64,000 nucleotides of DNA from CBDFKB01 sp965248715 (lineage in GTDB: Bacteria > Pseudomonadota > Alphaproteobacteria > Rhizobiales > Rhizobiaceae): assembly GCA_965248715.1 (NCBI GenBank), contig CBDFKB010000007.1:868001-932000 (forward strand), read 5' to 3'. This document shows, one piece after another, positions 7,392 to 16,488 of this stretch. Within the stretch, counting starts at the first letter, position 1. Each line of letters opens with the position of its first letter. The notes under the pieces were generated by a model that ran no database searches, was not told the DNA's origin, and saw only the letters and a program-made list of their open reading frames with translations. Both the position numbers and the translations under genes were made by a program.

Positions 7392-7905
7392 CTAGGCCGT
7401 GTCACCTAAAAGTGGGCACCGGTTTTGAGAAAAATGACACGCATAAACAATCAGATAGGGCGACGAAGCAAATCCTGCGCTTCGTGACAAGCGCTAAGCG
7501 TATTCCCGAAAAGTGTATAGCGGTTTTCGGACAAGAATACGCGACAAAACAAACAGATAGCGCGGCGAAGCTATTCCAACGCTTGGTGACAAGCGCTAGG
7601 CCGTGTCACCCAAAAGTGGGTACCGGTTTTGGGAAAAATGACACGCATAAACAAACAGATAGCGCGACGAAGCAAATCCTGCGCTTCGTGACAAGCGCTA
7701 AGCGTATTCCCGAAAAGTGTATAGCGGTTTTCGGACAAGAATACGCGCCAAAACAAACAGATAGCGTGACGAAACTATTCCAACGCTTGGTGACAAGCGC
7801 TAAGCGTATTCCCGAAAAGTGTATAGCGGTTTTCGGACAAGAATACGCGACAAAACAATCAGATAGCGCGACGAAGCTATTCCAACGCTTCGTAACAAGC
7901 GCTAG
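7392..7905 (+). repeat. tandem array of five 102-bp A/B palindromic units
   Basis: CTAG or CTAA junctions fall at 7392, 7494, 7596, 7698, 7800 and 7902, an exact 102-bp period. The units are B, A, B, A, A. B units carry the hairpin GTGTCACC...TGACAC; A units carry GCGTATTCCCGAAAAG...TTTTCGG...GAATACGC. All share the right half with AACAGATAGCG...CGAAGC and GTGACAAGCG. One reading frame is open through all five units (34 codons each, for example KRIPEKCIAVFGQEYA in A) and stays open into the L,D-transpeptidase gene. No other sequence lies between the units, so this is not a CRISPR array. Confidence 0.9.
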
Positions 7906-8010
7906 GGCCAAAGTGCTGCGCGATGTTCGCCTATCGGGGAAGCTTAGCAACAAATTCCGGCGGGTCGGTATGCTCGACCACGAAAAATCGGATTGGACTA
8001 AAAAGCGGCA

Positions 8011-8153
8011 GAGCACCTCCAAAACCCCTTCTTTTGGGTCCTGGGAGCAATTTTTCGTTTTTGCGTTCCTCAAATATTTCAACATATTATCCGGTACTCA
8101 AAACTTCAAAATCACACCCAGCCCAACAAAATCGAGGGTTTTTAGAGCTACTC
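8011..8153 (+). repeat. C-type MITE, copy 1
   Basis: It begins GAGCACCTCCAAAACCCC and ends AGGGTTTTTAGAGCTACTC, with terminal inverted repeats, 143 bp in all. It is nearly identical to the copies at 42473, 55110 and 60241. Unlike those it shows no flanking 4-bp duplication (GGCA left, AGCT right), so one flank may have been rearranged. It is also open in the frame of the downstream gene. Confidence 0.85.
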
Positions 8154-8174
8154 AGCTAAAATTTGGCCGAGGAA

Positions 8175-8295
8175 TTTTGCCCTATGATTTGGTTGGAGCC
8201 TGCTTGTGGTGGGTCCGTACGTCGGTGGGCTCTGCGCCAATTTGGAGGGCAAATTCGCGACGGTCAAACGGGTCAATATTGGGTTTTCCCGATAT
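8175..8295 (-). repeat. E-type repeat, longer diverged copy
   Basis: The stretch CCCTATGATTTGGTTGGAGC and CTTGTGGTGGGTC matches the copy at 61577-61695 (CCCTGTGACTTTGCTGGAGC, CTTGCGGTGGGTC). Toward its end, GGTCAAACGGGTCAATATT is the usual E sequence on the minus strand. The two together suggest a full E element is about 120 bp. Confidence 0.55.
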
Positions 8296-8311
8296 AGCCG
8301 TAGCAGTTCGC

Positions 8312-9907
8312 ATGGCTTGCGTTGTTTTAGCATTGGGTTTTGGCGCGATCTGCTTGAGCACGACTGGCGCTAACGCGCAAACCCTTGGTTTTTCCATTCG
8401 CAACCAGTTGACCACTGCTGAGGCGCGCGCCCGCACCAAGGCCGACATCAACCGTTTGCGAGCAATCAGCCGGGATTATTCGCGCACCGCCTATGCGCCA
8501 ATTTGGATCCGCGCCAACAAGCCCAGTGAAAAGGCGGACCAGTTTGTCCGCACCCTTATGTCGGCGCACGAGCATGGGCTCGATCCGGACGATTATGATG
8601 CGGTGGCACTATTTCAAAAACTGGGCGCTAATAACGCCAACACCCTGGCTGATCTGGAAGTACATCTGTCGCGGGCGCTGGTCGCCTATGCCCAACACCT
8701 TAATGCTGGACGGTTGAACCCGAATGCGGTCAACCGCGAATTGGTAATCTATCCCGAAGCGATTTCCCCCGGCAATATTTTGTCAAAAGCGCGGCGGACG
8801 CAAAGCATAGTGGCGTTCTTGCGCCTGCTGGCACCACACACGCCGCGTTATGACCGGTTGCGCCGGGCGCTGGCGGACTATCGCCGCATCGACGCGGCTG
8901 GCGGCTTTATCCCGGTTCCAGGCGGCGGATCACTTAAACCGGGCGCTTCCAGCGCTAGAGTAAAAGCGGTGGCCCGGCGCCTGGCGCAGACCGGTGATTT
9001 GCATCCGAACCTGGTATCAACCACATACGGCCCGGCCATCGTTGCCGCAACCAAGCGTTTCCAAGAGCGCCATGGCTACAAGCCCGACGGTGTGGTTGGC
9101 AAGAACACCACGGCGGCGATGAATGTGCCGGTCAAGACCCGTGTCCGGCAGATGGAGCTCAATCTCGAACGTCGGCGCTGGATCCAAAACGATTATGGCG
9201 ATTTTTACCTGTTCGCAAATTTGGCCGACCAGGTGGTCAAAGTGGTCAATAACGGCAAGACCATCCATGCCGAACTGATTCAGGTCGGCCAACCCTATCA
9301 CCGCACGCCGGTCTTTACCGACGAAATCGAATATGTCGAAATTAATCCCTACTGGAATGTGCCGGCGTCGATCGCGGTCAATGAATATTTGCCGAAATTG
9401 GTTTCCAATCCGGCGATCCTGGCGCGCCAAAACATCGAAGTGTTGAACGGCAGCGATGTGGTCAACGCCAGTGCTGTGCCTTGGTCGAATTACAGCAAGA
9501 GTAATTTTCCCGTGCGTTTGCGCCAACGCCCTGGCAAGGGTAATGCGCTCGGCCGGGTCAAGTTCATGTTCCCGAACCAGTTTAATGTTTACATGCACGA
9601 CACGCCGTCGAAGTCGAAATTCGACCAGTCGTCCCGTTATTTTAGCCATGGATGTTTGCGGCTACGGGACCCGCTGAAGATGGCGGAAGTATTGCTTGGA
9701 CCGCAGGGATGGAACCGGGCGCGGATCGACCAGACGGTGAGTTCACAAAAGCGCACGGTGGTCAAGCTCACTGAGCCGATCCCAATCCATGTGGTCTATC
9801 TGACCGCCTGGGTTAACAAAGATGGCACGGCGAATTTCCGCCGTGACATCTATGGCCGCGACAAGATTTTGGAACAGGCATTCAGGACAATCCGCACCGG
9901 CAGTTGA
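8312..9907 (+). CDS. L,D-transpeptidase (YkuD/YcbB-like) with peptidoglycan-binding domain
   Basis: This periplasmic enzyme should form 3-3 crosslinks in peptidoglycan or anchor proteins to it. From ATG 8312 the protein has 531 residues with a signal peptide (MACVVLALGFGAICLSTTGANA) split by me as MACVVLALGF and GAICLSTTGANAQ. A YcbB-like scaffold domain follows (HEHGLDPDDYDAVAL). Then come a peptidoglycan-binding motif (AATKRFQERHGYKPDGVVG) and the YkuD catalytic domain with HDTPSK and the SHGCLRLRDP box holding the catalytic Cys. The frame is open upstream to 7322 through the repeat array, but nothing there resembles the family, so the later ATG before the signal peptide is preferred. The promoter may lie in the repeats. 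Confidence 0.88.
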   Translation: MACVVLALGFGAICLSTTGANAQTLGFSIRNQLTTAEARARTKADINRLRAISRDYSRTAYAPIWIRANKPSEKADQFVRTLMSAHEHGLDPDDYDAVALFQKLGANNANTLADLEVHLSRALVAYAQHLNAGRLNPNAVNRELVIYPEAISPGNILSKARRTQSIVAFLRLLAPHTPRYDRLRRALADYRRIDAAGGFIPVPGGGSLKPGASSARVKAVARRLAQTGDLHPNLVSTTYGPAIVAATKRFQERHGYKPDGVVGKNTTAAMNVPVKTRVRQMELNLERRRWIQNDYGDFYLFANLADQVVKVVNNGKTIHAELIQVGQPYHRTPVFTDEIEYVEINPYWNVPASIAVNEYLPKLVSNPAILARQNIEVLNGSDVVNASAVPWSNYSKSNFPVRLRQRPGKGNALGRVKFMFPNQFNVYMHDTPSKSKFDQSSRYFSHGCLRLRDPLKMAEVLLGPQGWNRARIDQTVSSQKRTVVKLTEPIPIHVVYLTAWVNKDGTANFRRDIYGRDKILEQAFRTIRTGS

Positions 9908-10018
9908 GGTTCTAAAAAACTGCACACCAATCTGGACAATCTTTTGCAATCAGAAGCTTGTTCCCGCATTTTTCAATAACAAAGATTGGATTCTCGGGTT
10001 CGATTTGATATTGTAACC

Positions 10019-10124
10019 CTAGCGCTTGTCACGAAGCGTTGGATTCTCTTCGTCGCGCTATCTGTTTGTTTATGCGTGTCATTTTTCCCAAAACCGGTGC
10101 CCACTTTTGGGTGACACGCTCTAG
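10019..10124 (-). repeat. B-type palindromic element upstream of leuC
   Basis: A complete B unit in reverse orientation, with CTAG at 10019-10022 and 10121-10124, 102 bp apart. It lies 46 bp before the leuC start and is open in the leuC frame, giving an apparent 44-codon N-terminal extension that is not part of LeuC. The hairpin GTGTCATTTTTCCC...GGGTGACAC is well preserved. Confidence 0.85.
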
Positions 10125-10170
10125 GGCTTTTTTGATGAATTCGGCAAATGGCACATTCCGGCGGACCCTT

Positions 10171-11568
10171 ATGCAAAAGACACTCTATGACAAGATCTGG
10201 GACGATCATTTGGTGGACCAGGCCGAAGACGGCACCTGCCTCCTCTACATCGACCGGCACCTGGTACACGAAGTAACCAGCCCGCAAGCTTTCGAAGGTT
10301 TGCGCCTTGCCGGGCGCAAGGTCAGGGCGCCGCAAAAAACTCTTGCGGTTGTCGATCACAATGTACCGACCACCGACCGTACGGGCGGGATTGCCAACGA
10401 AGAAAGCCGCATCCAGGTTGAGACGCTTGCCACCAACGCGGCAGATTTCGGGGTTGAATATTATTCCGAAAACGACCAGCGCCAAGGCATCGTTCACATC
10501 ATTGGCCCGGAACAGGGCTTCACCCTGCCCGGCATGACTATCGTTTGCGGCGATAGCCACACCTCGACCCATGGCGCGTTTGGCGCACTAGCGCACGGTA
10601 TCGGCACGTCCGAGGTCGAACACGTATTGTCGACCCAAACATTGATCCAGAAAAAAGCGCACAATATGCGGGTCGCGGTCAACGGCACTTTGCCAGACGG
10701 TGTGACCGCGAAAGACGTGGTGCTGTCGATCATCGGTGAAATCGGCACCGCTGGCGGCACCGGCCATGTGATCGAATATACCGGCGACGCAATCCGTGCA
10801 TTGTCGATGGAAGGCCGCATGACGGTCTGTAACATGTCGATCGAGGGCGGCGCCAGAGCCGGGTTGATCGCCGCCGACGACAAGACGTTCGACTATATCA
10901 AGGGCCGCCCCAAGGCGCCTTCTGGTGCTAATTTGGAAGCAGCAATTTCCTATTGGCGCACACTCTACAGCGATGAAGGCGCCCATTTCGACAAGGAAAT
11001 TTCCCTCGATGGTGCCAGTTTACCGCCGGTGGTCACCTGGGGTTCGTCGCCTGAAGACGTGGTCTCGGTTACCGGCACAGTGCCCGACCCGGCAGGGATT
11101 GCGGACGAGACCAAGCGGGCATCGAAACAACGCGCGCTCGACTATATGGGTCTGAAAGCAGGAACCAAAATCACCGACATCGAACTCGACCGAGTGTTTA
11201 TCGGTTCATGCACCAATGGCCGTATCGAGGATCTGCGCCAAGTGGCGGCGGTGGTCAGCGGCCACCGGGTGCACGAAAGGGTCAACGCGATGATCGTGCC
11301 TGGGTCCGGGCTGGTCAAACGCCAGGCCGAATCTGAAGGTCTGGATAAGATCTTTCTCGATGCAGGGTTCGAATGGCGCGAACCTGGTTGTTCCATGTGT
11401 CTGGCAATGAATGATGACCGATTGCGGCCAAAAGAGCGCTGTGCCTCCACCTCCAACCGCAATTTCGAAGGCCGGCAAGGCTTTCGTGGCCGCACCCATC
11501 TGGTATCACCAGCAATGGCGGGCGCAGGGGCGATCGCCGGGCATTTTGTCGATATTCGCGGCTGGTAG
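10171..11568 (+). CDS. leuC: 3-isopropylmalate dehydratase large subunit
   Basis: LeuC, with LeuD, isomerises 2- to 3-isopropylmalate in leucine synthesis and carries a [4Fe-4S] cluster. The 465-residue protein starts MQKTLYDKIWDDHLV. It has HLVHEVTSPQAFEGLR, DHNVPTTDR, CGDSHTSTHGAFG, and the cluster cysteines in FIGSCTNGRIEDLR and GCSMCLAMN. The end is STSNRNFEGRQG and THLVSPAMA. The start at ATG 10171 is chosen because the family begins here and the upstream in-frame codons come from a repeat. No leuD is in the window, which is common in this group, where leuC and leuD are separate. Confidence 0.96.
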   Translation: MQKTLYDKIWDDHLVDQAEDGTCLLYIDRHLVHEVTSPQAFEGLRLAGRKVRAPQKTLAVVDHNVPTTDRTGGIANEESRIQVETLATNAADFGVEYYSENDQRQGIVHIIGPEQGFTLPGMTIVCGDSHTSTHGAFGALAHGIGTSEVEHVLSTQTLIQKKAHNMRVAVNGTLPDGVTAKDVVLSIIGEIGTAGGTGHVIEYTGDAIRALSMEGRMTVCNMSIEGGARAGLIAADDKTFDYIKGRPKAPSGANLEAAISYWRTLYSDEGAHFDKEISLDGASLPPVVTWGSSPEDVVSVTGTVPDPAGIADETKRASKQRALDYMGLKAGTKITDIELDRVFIGSCTNGRIEDLRQVAAVVSGHRVHERVNAMIVPGSGLVKRQAESEGLDKIFLDAGFEWREPGCSMCLAMNDDRLRPKERCASTSNRNFEGRQGFRGRTHLVSPAMAGAGAIAGHFVDIRGW

Positions 11569-11835
11569 CAGCGCTACTACCGGCCATATTGCCGGCGGCG
11601 GGTAACCTTGACACTTATTTAACATATTAGTCAAAGGTCGGTCGGTTAGAGCAAGTTTCGACCATACCGTAACACTTAACCGATTTTCCGCGTCTGCTGG
11701 CAAGGCGCCGATAGCGCTCGGCGCACCACATGTCATTGATGTTGCCATCGCGCAATGAACGGACCGTCAACGGTGTTGCGCTTCCAATTTCATGCCGCAC
11801 GGCCCATATGCAAAAAAAGCAACAAGGGTACAGCC
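11569..11835. other. leuC-pirin intergenic region
   Basis: The 267-bp gap begins with a GC-rich palindrome (CTACCGGCCATATTGCCGGCGG) shortly after leuC that could help end transcription. TTGACACTTATTTAACAT at about 11609-11626 has a good -35-like hexamer for the pirin gene, and GGTACAGCC lies just before its ATG. An open frame through the second half is in phase with pirin but not conserved-looking. Confidence 0.35.
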
Positions 11836-12744
11836 ATGTCGATCCGTCCGATCACCGCCAGCCACCAGGCCAAACCGACTATGGAGGGTGCCGGCGTGCA
11901 TCTGCACCGCGCGTTCGGATTTGACGATCCGACCCTGGCCGACCCGTTCCTGCTGTTCGATGATTTCCGCAACGACCGCGAAGAAGATTTTCGCGCCGGA
12001 TTTCCGTGGCACCCCCATCGCGGTATTGAAACCATCACCTATGTGCTGTCGGGCACAGTCGAACATGGTGACAGCCTGGGCAATCAAGGATTGCTCGGCG
12101 CCGGCGATGTGCAATGGATGACTGCCGGGCGTGGCATCATGCACCAGGAAATGCCCAAGGGTGATGCGGCCGGGCGTATGCACGGGTTCCAGTTGTGGGC
12201 CAATTTGCCGGCCGACCTGAAAATGACCGAACCACGCTACCAAGACGTAAAGGCGGTCGATATCCCGGAAATCATTGATGATGACGGTACCAAAGTGCGG
12301 GTCGTGTGCGGCGAATTTTGGGGCAAAAGCGGACCGGTCGACGGAGTTTCGGCCGACCCGCAATATCTTGATATATCGGTACCGCCTGGTAAGGAAAAAC
12401 GGCTAAAGATCGACACCTACCGCACGGCGTTCGCCTATATTTTCGCCGGTTCTGGCAGCTTTCGCGATGCATCCGAACCGTTTGGGGTGCTGACCGAGAA
12501 GGAATATCAGGGCCAGGAACTGCAAATGCGCGACGATAGCGGCAATCGCACCTTAGTGGTGTTTGGCACCGGCGATGAAATCGTGGTCAGGGCCGGCGAC
12601 CAAGGTATCCGGTTTTTGTTGGTATCGGGCAGGCCGATTGAAGAGCCGGTGGCCTGGTATGGGCCGATCGTCATGAATACCAAAGACCAATTGCGCCAGG
12701 CGATCCACGACCTTAAAAACGGTACTTTTATTCAGCCCGGTTAA
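11836..12744 (+). CDS. pirin family protein
   Basis: A 302-residue bicupin of the pirin family. The N-terminal cupin has the metal-binding pattern FPWHPHRGIETITYVLSG, split here as HPHRGIETI and the later VQWMTAGRGIMHQEMP, with His, His, His and Glu ligands. The C-terminal cupin follows from about residue 175. Bacterial pirins include quercetinases and redox or metabolic modulators; the exact substrate cannot be told. ATG 11836 follows a purine-rich AAGGG. It ends tail to tail with pyrC, overlapping by four bases. Confidence 0.9.
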   Translation: MSIRPITASHQAKPTMEGAGVHLHRAFGFDDPTLADPFLLFDDFRNDREEDFRAGFPWHPHRGIETITYVLSGTVEHGDSLGNQGLLGAGDVQWMTAGRGIMHQEMPKGDAAGRMHGFQLWANLPADLKMTEPRYQDVKAVDIPEIIDDDGTKVRVVCGEFWGKSGPVDGVSADPQYLDISVPPGKEKRLKIDTYRTAFAYIFAGSGSFRDASEPFGVLTEKEYQGQELQMRDDSGNRTLVVFGTGDEIVVRAGDQGIRFLLVSGRPIEEPVAWYGPIVMNTKDQLRQAIHDLKNGTFIQPG

Positions 12745-13784
12745 TCGTCGACCGCCCAGAAAATGTCAAATCCCGGGTCGAACACGGTAACTGGTCCGGC
12801 GCCGGTATTGATGTGATCTGGAAAGATTACCGGGTGATCGTGCCTGGTCAAGGTGATGCGTGCCGTATTGGGCGCAAGGCGATAAAACGCGGCACCGTTG
12901 AGCGAGGCAAATCCTTCCAACCGGTCAAGGGCGTTTTCTTCCTCAAACACGTGGGCAAGAATACTCATGGTATTGGGTGCGGTGAAGATGCCGGCGCAGC
13001 CGCATCCGCTTTGCTTGGCATCAAGCGGATGCGGCGCGCTGTCGGTGCCAAGAAAAAATCGCGCATCGCCACTAACCGCCGCCTGGCGCAGTGCAAGGCG
13101 GTGGGTTTCGCGTTTGGCGACCGGCAGGCAGTAATAATGTGGGCGGATGCCGCCGGCCAGGATATGGTTGCGGTTGATAATCAAATGGTGGGTGGTGATG
13201 GTTGCCGCCAGCCCCTGGTCGACCGAGCGCACATACTCGACCCCGTCGGCGGTGGTCACGTGTTCCAACACCACCCTTAGTTCCGGCACTTGGCGCCGGA
13301 TCGGATCCAGCACCTGATCGATGAACACCGCCTCGCGGTCGAAAATGTCGACCGCCGGATCGGCGGCCTCGCCATGCACGCAAAGCGGCACGCCCTTGTC
13401 TGCCATTGCTTCAAGGACCGGCATCATTTTGGTAAAATCACGCACGCCGCAAGCCGAATTGGTGGTGGCACCGGCCGGGTAAAGTTTAACCGCAGCAATA
13501 ATGCCGTCATTGGCCGCCTGCACCACATCGCGCGGATCGGTTTGCTCGGTCAAATAAAGCGTCATCAGCGGCTTAAAGCCTGTGTCGGGTGGTAGCGCGG
13601 CAAGAATTCTTTGCCGATAGGCCAATGCGTCGGCGCCGCGTACCACCGGTGGCAGTAAATTTGGCATGATGATCGCACGGGCGAAATGACGGGCCGAAAT
13701 TGGTGCTACCGCCGCCAGCATGGCGCCGTCTCTTAGATGCAAATGCCAGTCGTCGGGCCGGCGGATGGTCAATTGATTAGTCAT
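12741..13784 (-). CDS. pyrC: dihydroorotase, PyrC (homodimeric) type
   Basis: The zinc amidohydrolase of pyrimidine synthesis closes carbamoyl-aspartate to dihydroorotate. The 347-residue length is typical. Metal ligands appear in DDWHLHLRDG (HxH), the carboxylated Lys in AVKLYPAGATTN, the His residues in CVHGEA, LEHVTT and the Asp in FFLGTDSAPH. The start is ATG 13784, whose first base is shared with the TGA of the upstream peptidase gene (TGATG); a GTG three bases before is an alternative. Cotranscription with a peptidase suggests nitrogen scavenging, though pyrC itself is biosynthetic. Confidence 0.93.
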   Translation of the reverse strand: MTNQLTIRRPDDWHLHLRDGAMLAAVAPISARHFARAIIMPNLLPPVVRGADALAYRQRILAALPPDTGFKPLMTLYLTEQTDPRDVVQAANDGIIAAVKLYPAGATTNSACGVRDFTKMMPVLEAMADKGVPLCVHGEAADPAVDIFDREAVFIDQVLDPIRRQVPELRVVLEHVTTADGVEYVRSVDQGLAATITTHHLIINRNHILAGGIRPHYYCLPVAKRETHRLALRQAAVSGDARFFLGTDSAPHPLDAKQSGCGCAGIFTAPNTMSILAHVFEEENALDRLEGFASLNGAAFYRLAPNTARITLTRHDHPVIFPDHINTGAGPVTVFDPGFDIFWAVDD

Positions 13785-15271
13785 CACGTGGTCCTTGGCG
13801 CCCGGCGAATATCGGGCCGCAATTTAACGTATTGGTAGTTCGAAGGGTCCTCCAAATTCATACCCGGCGACAGGCACACGATCACCCGCTCGGCAATGTC
13901 CTGGAAACCGGAGCGAAAATGCGCCGAACTTTTTAGCGCCAGGATTGAAAAGGAACGCGGGTCTTGACCGATATGGCTGAACACTTCGCGATGCAGCGGT
14001 TGCTGGCGGATCGAGGCGACAAGCACCTTGACGCCATCCATTTGCAATATACAACTCGGTCCCATGGTAGCCACCGTGTTACGCAGCATTGGGCCCGAGC
14101 CAATATATTGACCGTCAGAAAGCGCTACGATTTCCCATGGCCCGGGCAGCGGGTGCTGGCCTGGACCTTCGCCGCCGCCGCCAAGCGTTTTGATATGGCG
14201 GCCAATGCCGCGCCGATGGGCTTTAGCCGCCACTTCAGGGTCATGAAAAATTCCCATCAATGCATTTTGCGCGTCTTGGTCCAGTAGTTCGGCCACCAGG
14301 CCGGTGGTATTAGACGGGGTTCCGGCACCGGGATTGTCTTGGGTATCGGCCAGGATCACCGGCCTTTGCGCGGTCTTTGCAATTGCCTTTGCTTTACCCA
14401 CCGCTACCTTGGCCGAAACCGGCCGATGGGTGGCAAAATCGGATTCGGCTGAAACCAGGGTAGCAAATAAGCGCTCGGCAGCAGCTTCGGCCTTGGCCTG
14501 ATCGGCCCCATAGGCCAGAACGCTTGGGCCAGTATCGGCAATATCGGCGGCACAAAACCCCATATTCAGGGACAAATTGATGCCGGTTTCCTTTTCAAGC
14601 GCGTCAAGCTTGCGGTACAAAGATCGCGCCGGTTCCACCATGGTGCAGCCCGAGGTGACCGGCACCAGAAACGGTCCAGGAAGCACCACCCGGCCATTGT
14701 TTGGTCCCCACTGCATCACGCGGTCGATCCAATTCGCCAGCCGTACACCGGTATTGGCCCAATCAACATGGGGATAGGTGCGAAAGGAATGCAGCAAATT
14801 GGCCACCTTGGCCATTGCCGCCGACACATTTGCGTGCAGGTCCAAGGTAGCGATTATCGGCACATCTTCGCCGACCACCGCGCGCACCCGGCGCAGCAAT
14901 TCCGCTTCGGCGTCATCATAACCCTCGGCCACCATCGCACCGTGTAATTCGAGGAAAACCAGGTCCGGAGTTTTTTTGGCCAATGGCCCGGTGATCATCG
15001 CCGCCATGTGCTCGAACGCATTTCTAGTCACCAACCCGCCCGGCATCGCCATCGCCCAAGCAAGCGGGTGAAATCGATGCCCGCCCGCACCGGCGGCGCG
15101 CATGAAACCGCCAAGGCCAAGATTGAGACTTGGAAATACTTCCAACAATTCGGCACCACTTTTGGCCCCGGGCCAGGGACCATCGGTGGCAAAATCCGCC
15201 CATCGGGTCGGCTTTTCGACGAAGGTGTTGGTTTCGTGCAGAAATCCGCCAACCGCGATATTGAGTTTCAT
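13784..15271 (-). CDS. M81 family metallopeptidase (MlrC-like)
   Basis: A 495-residue zinc peptidase of the family of microcystinase MlrC. The DUF1485 domain (residues 1-~300) has LHETNTF, VFLELHGAMVAEGYDDAE and TLDLHANVS, holding the expected Asp, His and Glu ligands. The second domain begins near ILADTQDNPGAGTPSN. Most relatives act on unknown short peptides or amide compounds; only MlrC has a known substrate. The ATG at 15271 (MKLNIAVGGFL) is preferred over one three codons earlier. It is divergent from the asparaginase gene with a 115-bp shared promoter region, and is coupled to pyrC downstream. Confidence 0.88.
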   Translation of the reverse strand: MKLNIAVGGFLHETNTFVEKPTRWADFATDGPWPGAKSGAELLEVFPSLNLGLGGFMRAAGAGGHRFHPLAWAMAMPGGLVTRNAFEHMAAMITGPLAKKTPDLVFLELHGAMVAEGYDDAEAELLRRVRAVVGEDVPIIATLDLHANVSAAMAKVANLLHSFRTYPHVDWANTGVRLANWIDRVMQWGPNNGRVVLPGPFLVPVTSGCTMVEPARSLYRKLDALEKETGINLSLNMGFCAADIADTGPSVLAYGADQAKAEAAAERLFATLVSAESDFATHRPVSAKVAVGKAKAIAKTAQRPVILADTQDNPGAGTPSNTTGLVAELLDQDAQNALMGIFHDPEVAAKAHRRGIGRHIKTLGGGGEGPGQHPLPGPWEIVALSDGQYIGSGPMLRNTVATMGPSCILQMDGVKVLVASIRQQPLHREVFSHIGQDPRSFSILALKSSAHFRSGFQDIAERVIVCLSPGMNLEDPSNYQYVKLRPDIRRAPRTT

Positions 15272-15386
15272 CAGGCACAATCCGTTGCAACGTCACGTTG
15301 GGCGCCCCATAACACAGTTGGCTTCGTTTTTGCGCGCCGATGTGGTCGGTTCTCGACCCAACACATTTACCAAATAGGATGCCAAT

Positions 15387-16421
15387 ATGTTTCCTGATCC
15401 TGATGCCAATCCAGAATTGGTGGAAATAACCCGCGGCGAGATCGTCGAAAGCCGGCATCGCGGCGCTTTTGCGGTCATCGACGCCAACGGCAAGTTGGCG
15501 GCATCCGCCGGCGAGATCGATCAACCGGTCTATCCACGCTCGGCGATCAAGGCGCTGCAAGCGTTGCCAATGGTCACCACTGGGGTTGCAGACCATTTCG
15601 GTTTCGATGACGCCGAACTGGCACTTGCCTGCGCTTCCCACAATGGTGAACCGGCCCATGTGGCGGCCGCCCGTTCGATGCTGACAAAATGCGGTTGCGA
15701 AGAAAGTGATCTGGAATGCGGGGTGCAATGGCCAACCTACCCACCAGCCTCGTCGGCGCTTGCGGCAGCCGGCCAAACACCGACCGCGATCCACAATAAT
15801 TGTTCCGGCAAACATGTCGCCATGCTGGCGTTCGCCAAATATCTGGGCGTTGAACCCAAGGGGTACACGGCGCCGGATCATCCAGTGCAACAGGCAATTG
15901 CCGAGACTTTATCACGGCTGTGTGAGACCGATATCGGCAACGCGCCGGTTGCCCGCGACGGTTGCTCGGTGCCAACCTGGGCGGTGCCGCTATCTGCCCT
16001 GGCGCTCGGCTTTGCTAAATTCGGATCGGGCAGCGGGTTGCTGGAAAAGGAACCCACAGCAGCCGGCCGACTGATCGACGCGGTGCATGGCCATCCATTC
16101 ATGGTCGCGGGCTCCGAGCGCTTGTGTACTAAATTGATGGGTGCGGTGCCGCGCGCTTTTGTCAAGACCGGTGCCGAGGGGGTATATTGCGGCGCAATCC
16201 CCCATGCCGGGATCGGCATTGCGCTTAAATGCGATGACGGCGCCACCCGTGCGGCCGAGATCTTGATCTCTTGCCTCCTCAGCCAATTTGCTGGCTGGGC
16301 GGATGCAGAAAAGACCGCACTGGCGCCATTCACCGAAATCGCGATGGTAAACCGCCGCGGTACCGAGATCGGGCATATACGGGCCAGCGCCCGGTTCGGT
16401 GAGATTGCCGCCCGCTATTGA
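15387..16421 (+). CDS. asparaginase of the Rhizobium etli type (ReAIV/class 3)
   Basis: This 344-residue protein belongs to the asparaginase family unrelated to the E. coli enzymes. Visible marks are VEITRGEIVESRHRG at the N-terminus, VYPRSAIKALQALP with the nucleophile Ser, ACASHNGEPAHV, the metal/active-site box NNCSGKHVAML with Cys and Lys, and DGCSVPTWAVPL. The activity would be hydrolysis of L-asparagine or a related amide to the acid and ammonia. It opens a rightward run of amino-acid genes (DgcN, DgcA, transaminase). The start ATG 15387 gives the usual family length. Confidence 0.88.
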   Translation: MFPDPDANPELVEITRGEIVESRHRGAFAVIDANGKLAASAGEIDQPVYPRSAIKALQALPMVTTGVADHFGFDDAELALACASHNGEPAHVAAARSMLTKCGCEESDLECGVQWPTYPPASSALAAAGQTPTAIHNNCSGKHVAMLAFAKYLGVEPKGYTAPDHPVQQAIAETLSRLCETDIGNAPVARDGCSVPTWAVPLSALALGFAKFGSGSGLLEKEPTAAGRLIDAVHGHPFMVAGSERLCTKLMGAVPRAFVKTGAEGVYCGAIPHAGIGIALKCDDGATRAAEILISCLLSQFAGWADAEKTALAPFTEIAMVNRRGTEIGHIRASARFGEIAARY

Positions 16422-16488
16422 CGAAGGTATCGGTCGCTGGCAATCGTGCCTGCTGTTTGGTTTTGATGTGTGTGGTGCGTAGGATCCG

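Noticed and set aside
7392..7905. CRISPR array
   Set aside because: The units are 102 bp, contiguous and palindromic, with no unique spacers and no cas genes in the window.
7322..8311. 861-codon open frame starting at 7322 as the true L,D-transpeptidase gene
   Set aside because: The first 330 codons are made only of repeat units, a MITE and spacer; a proper signal peptide begins at ATG 8312 and would be useless inside the longer product.
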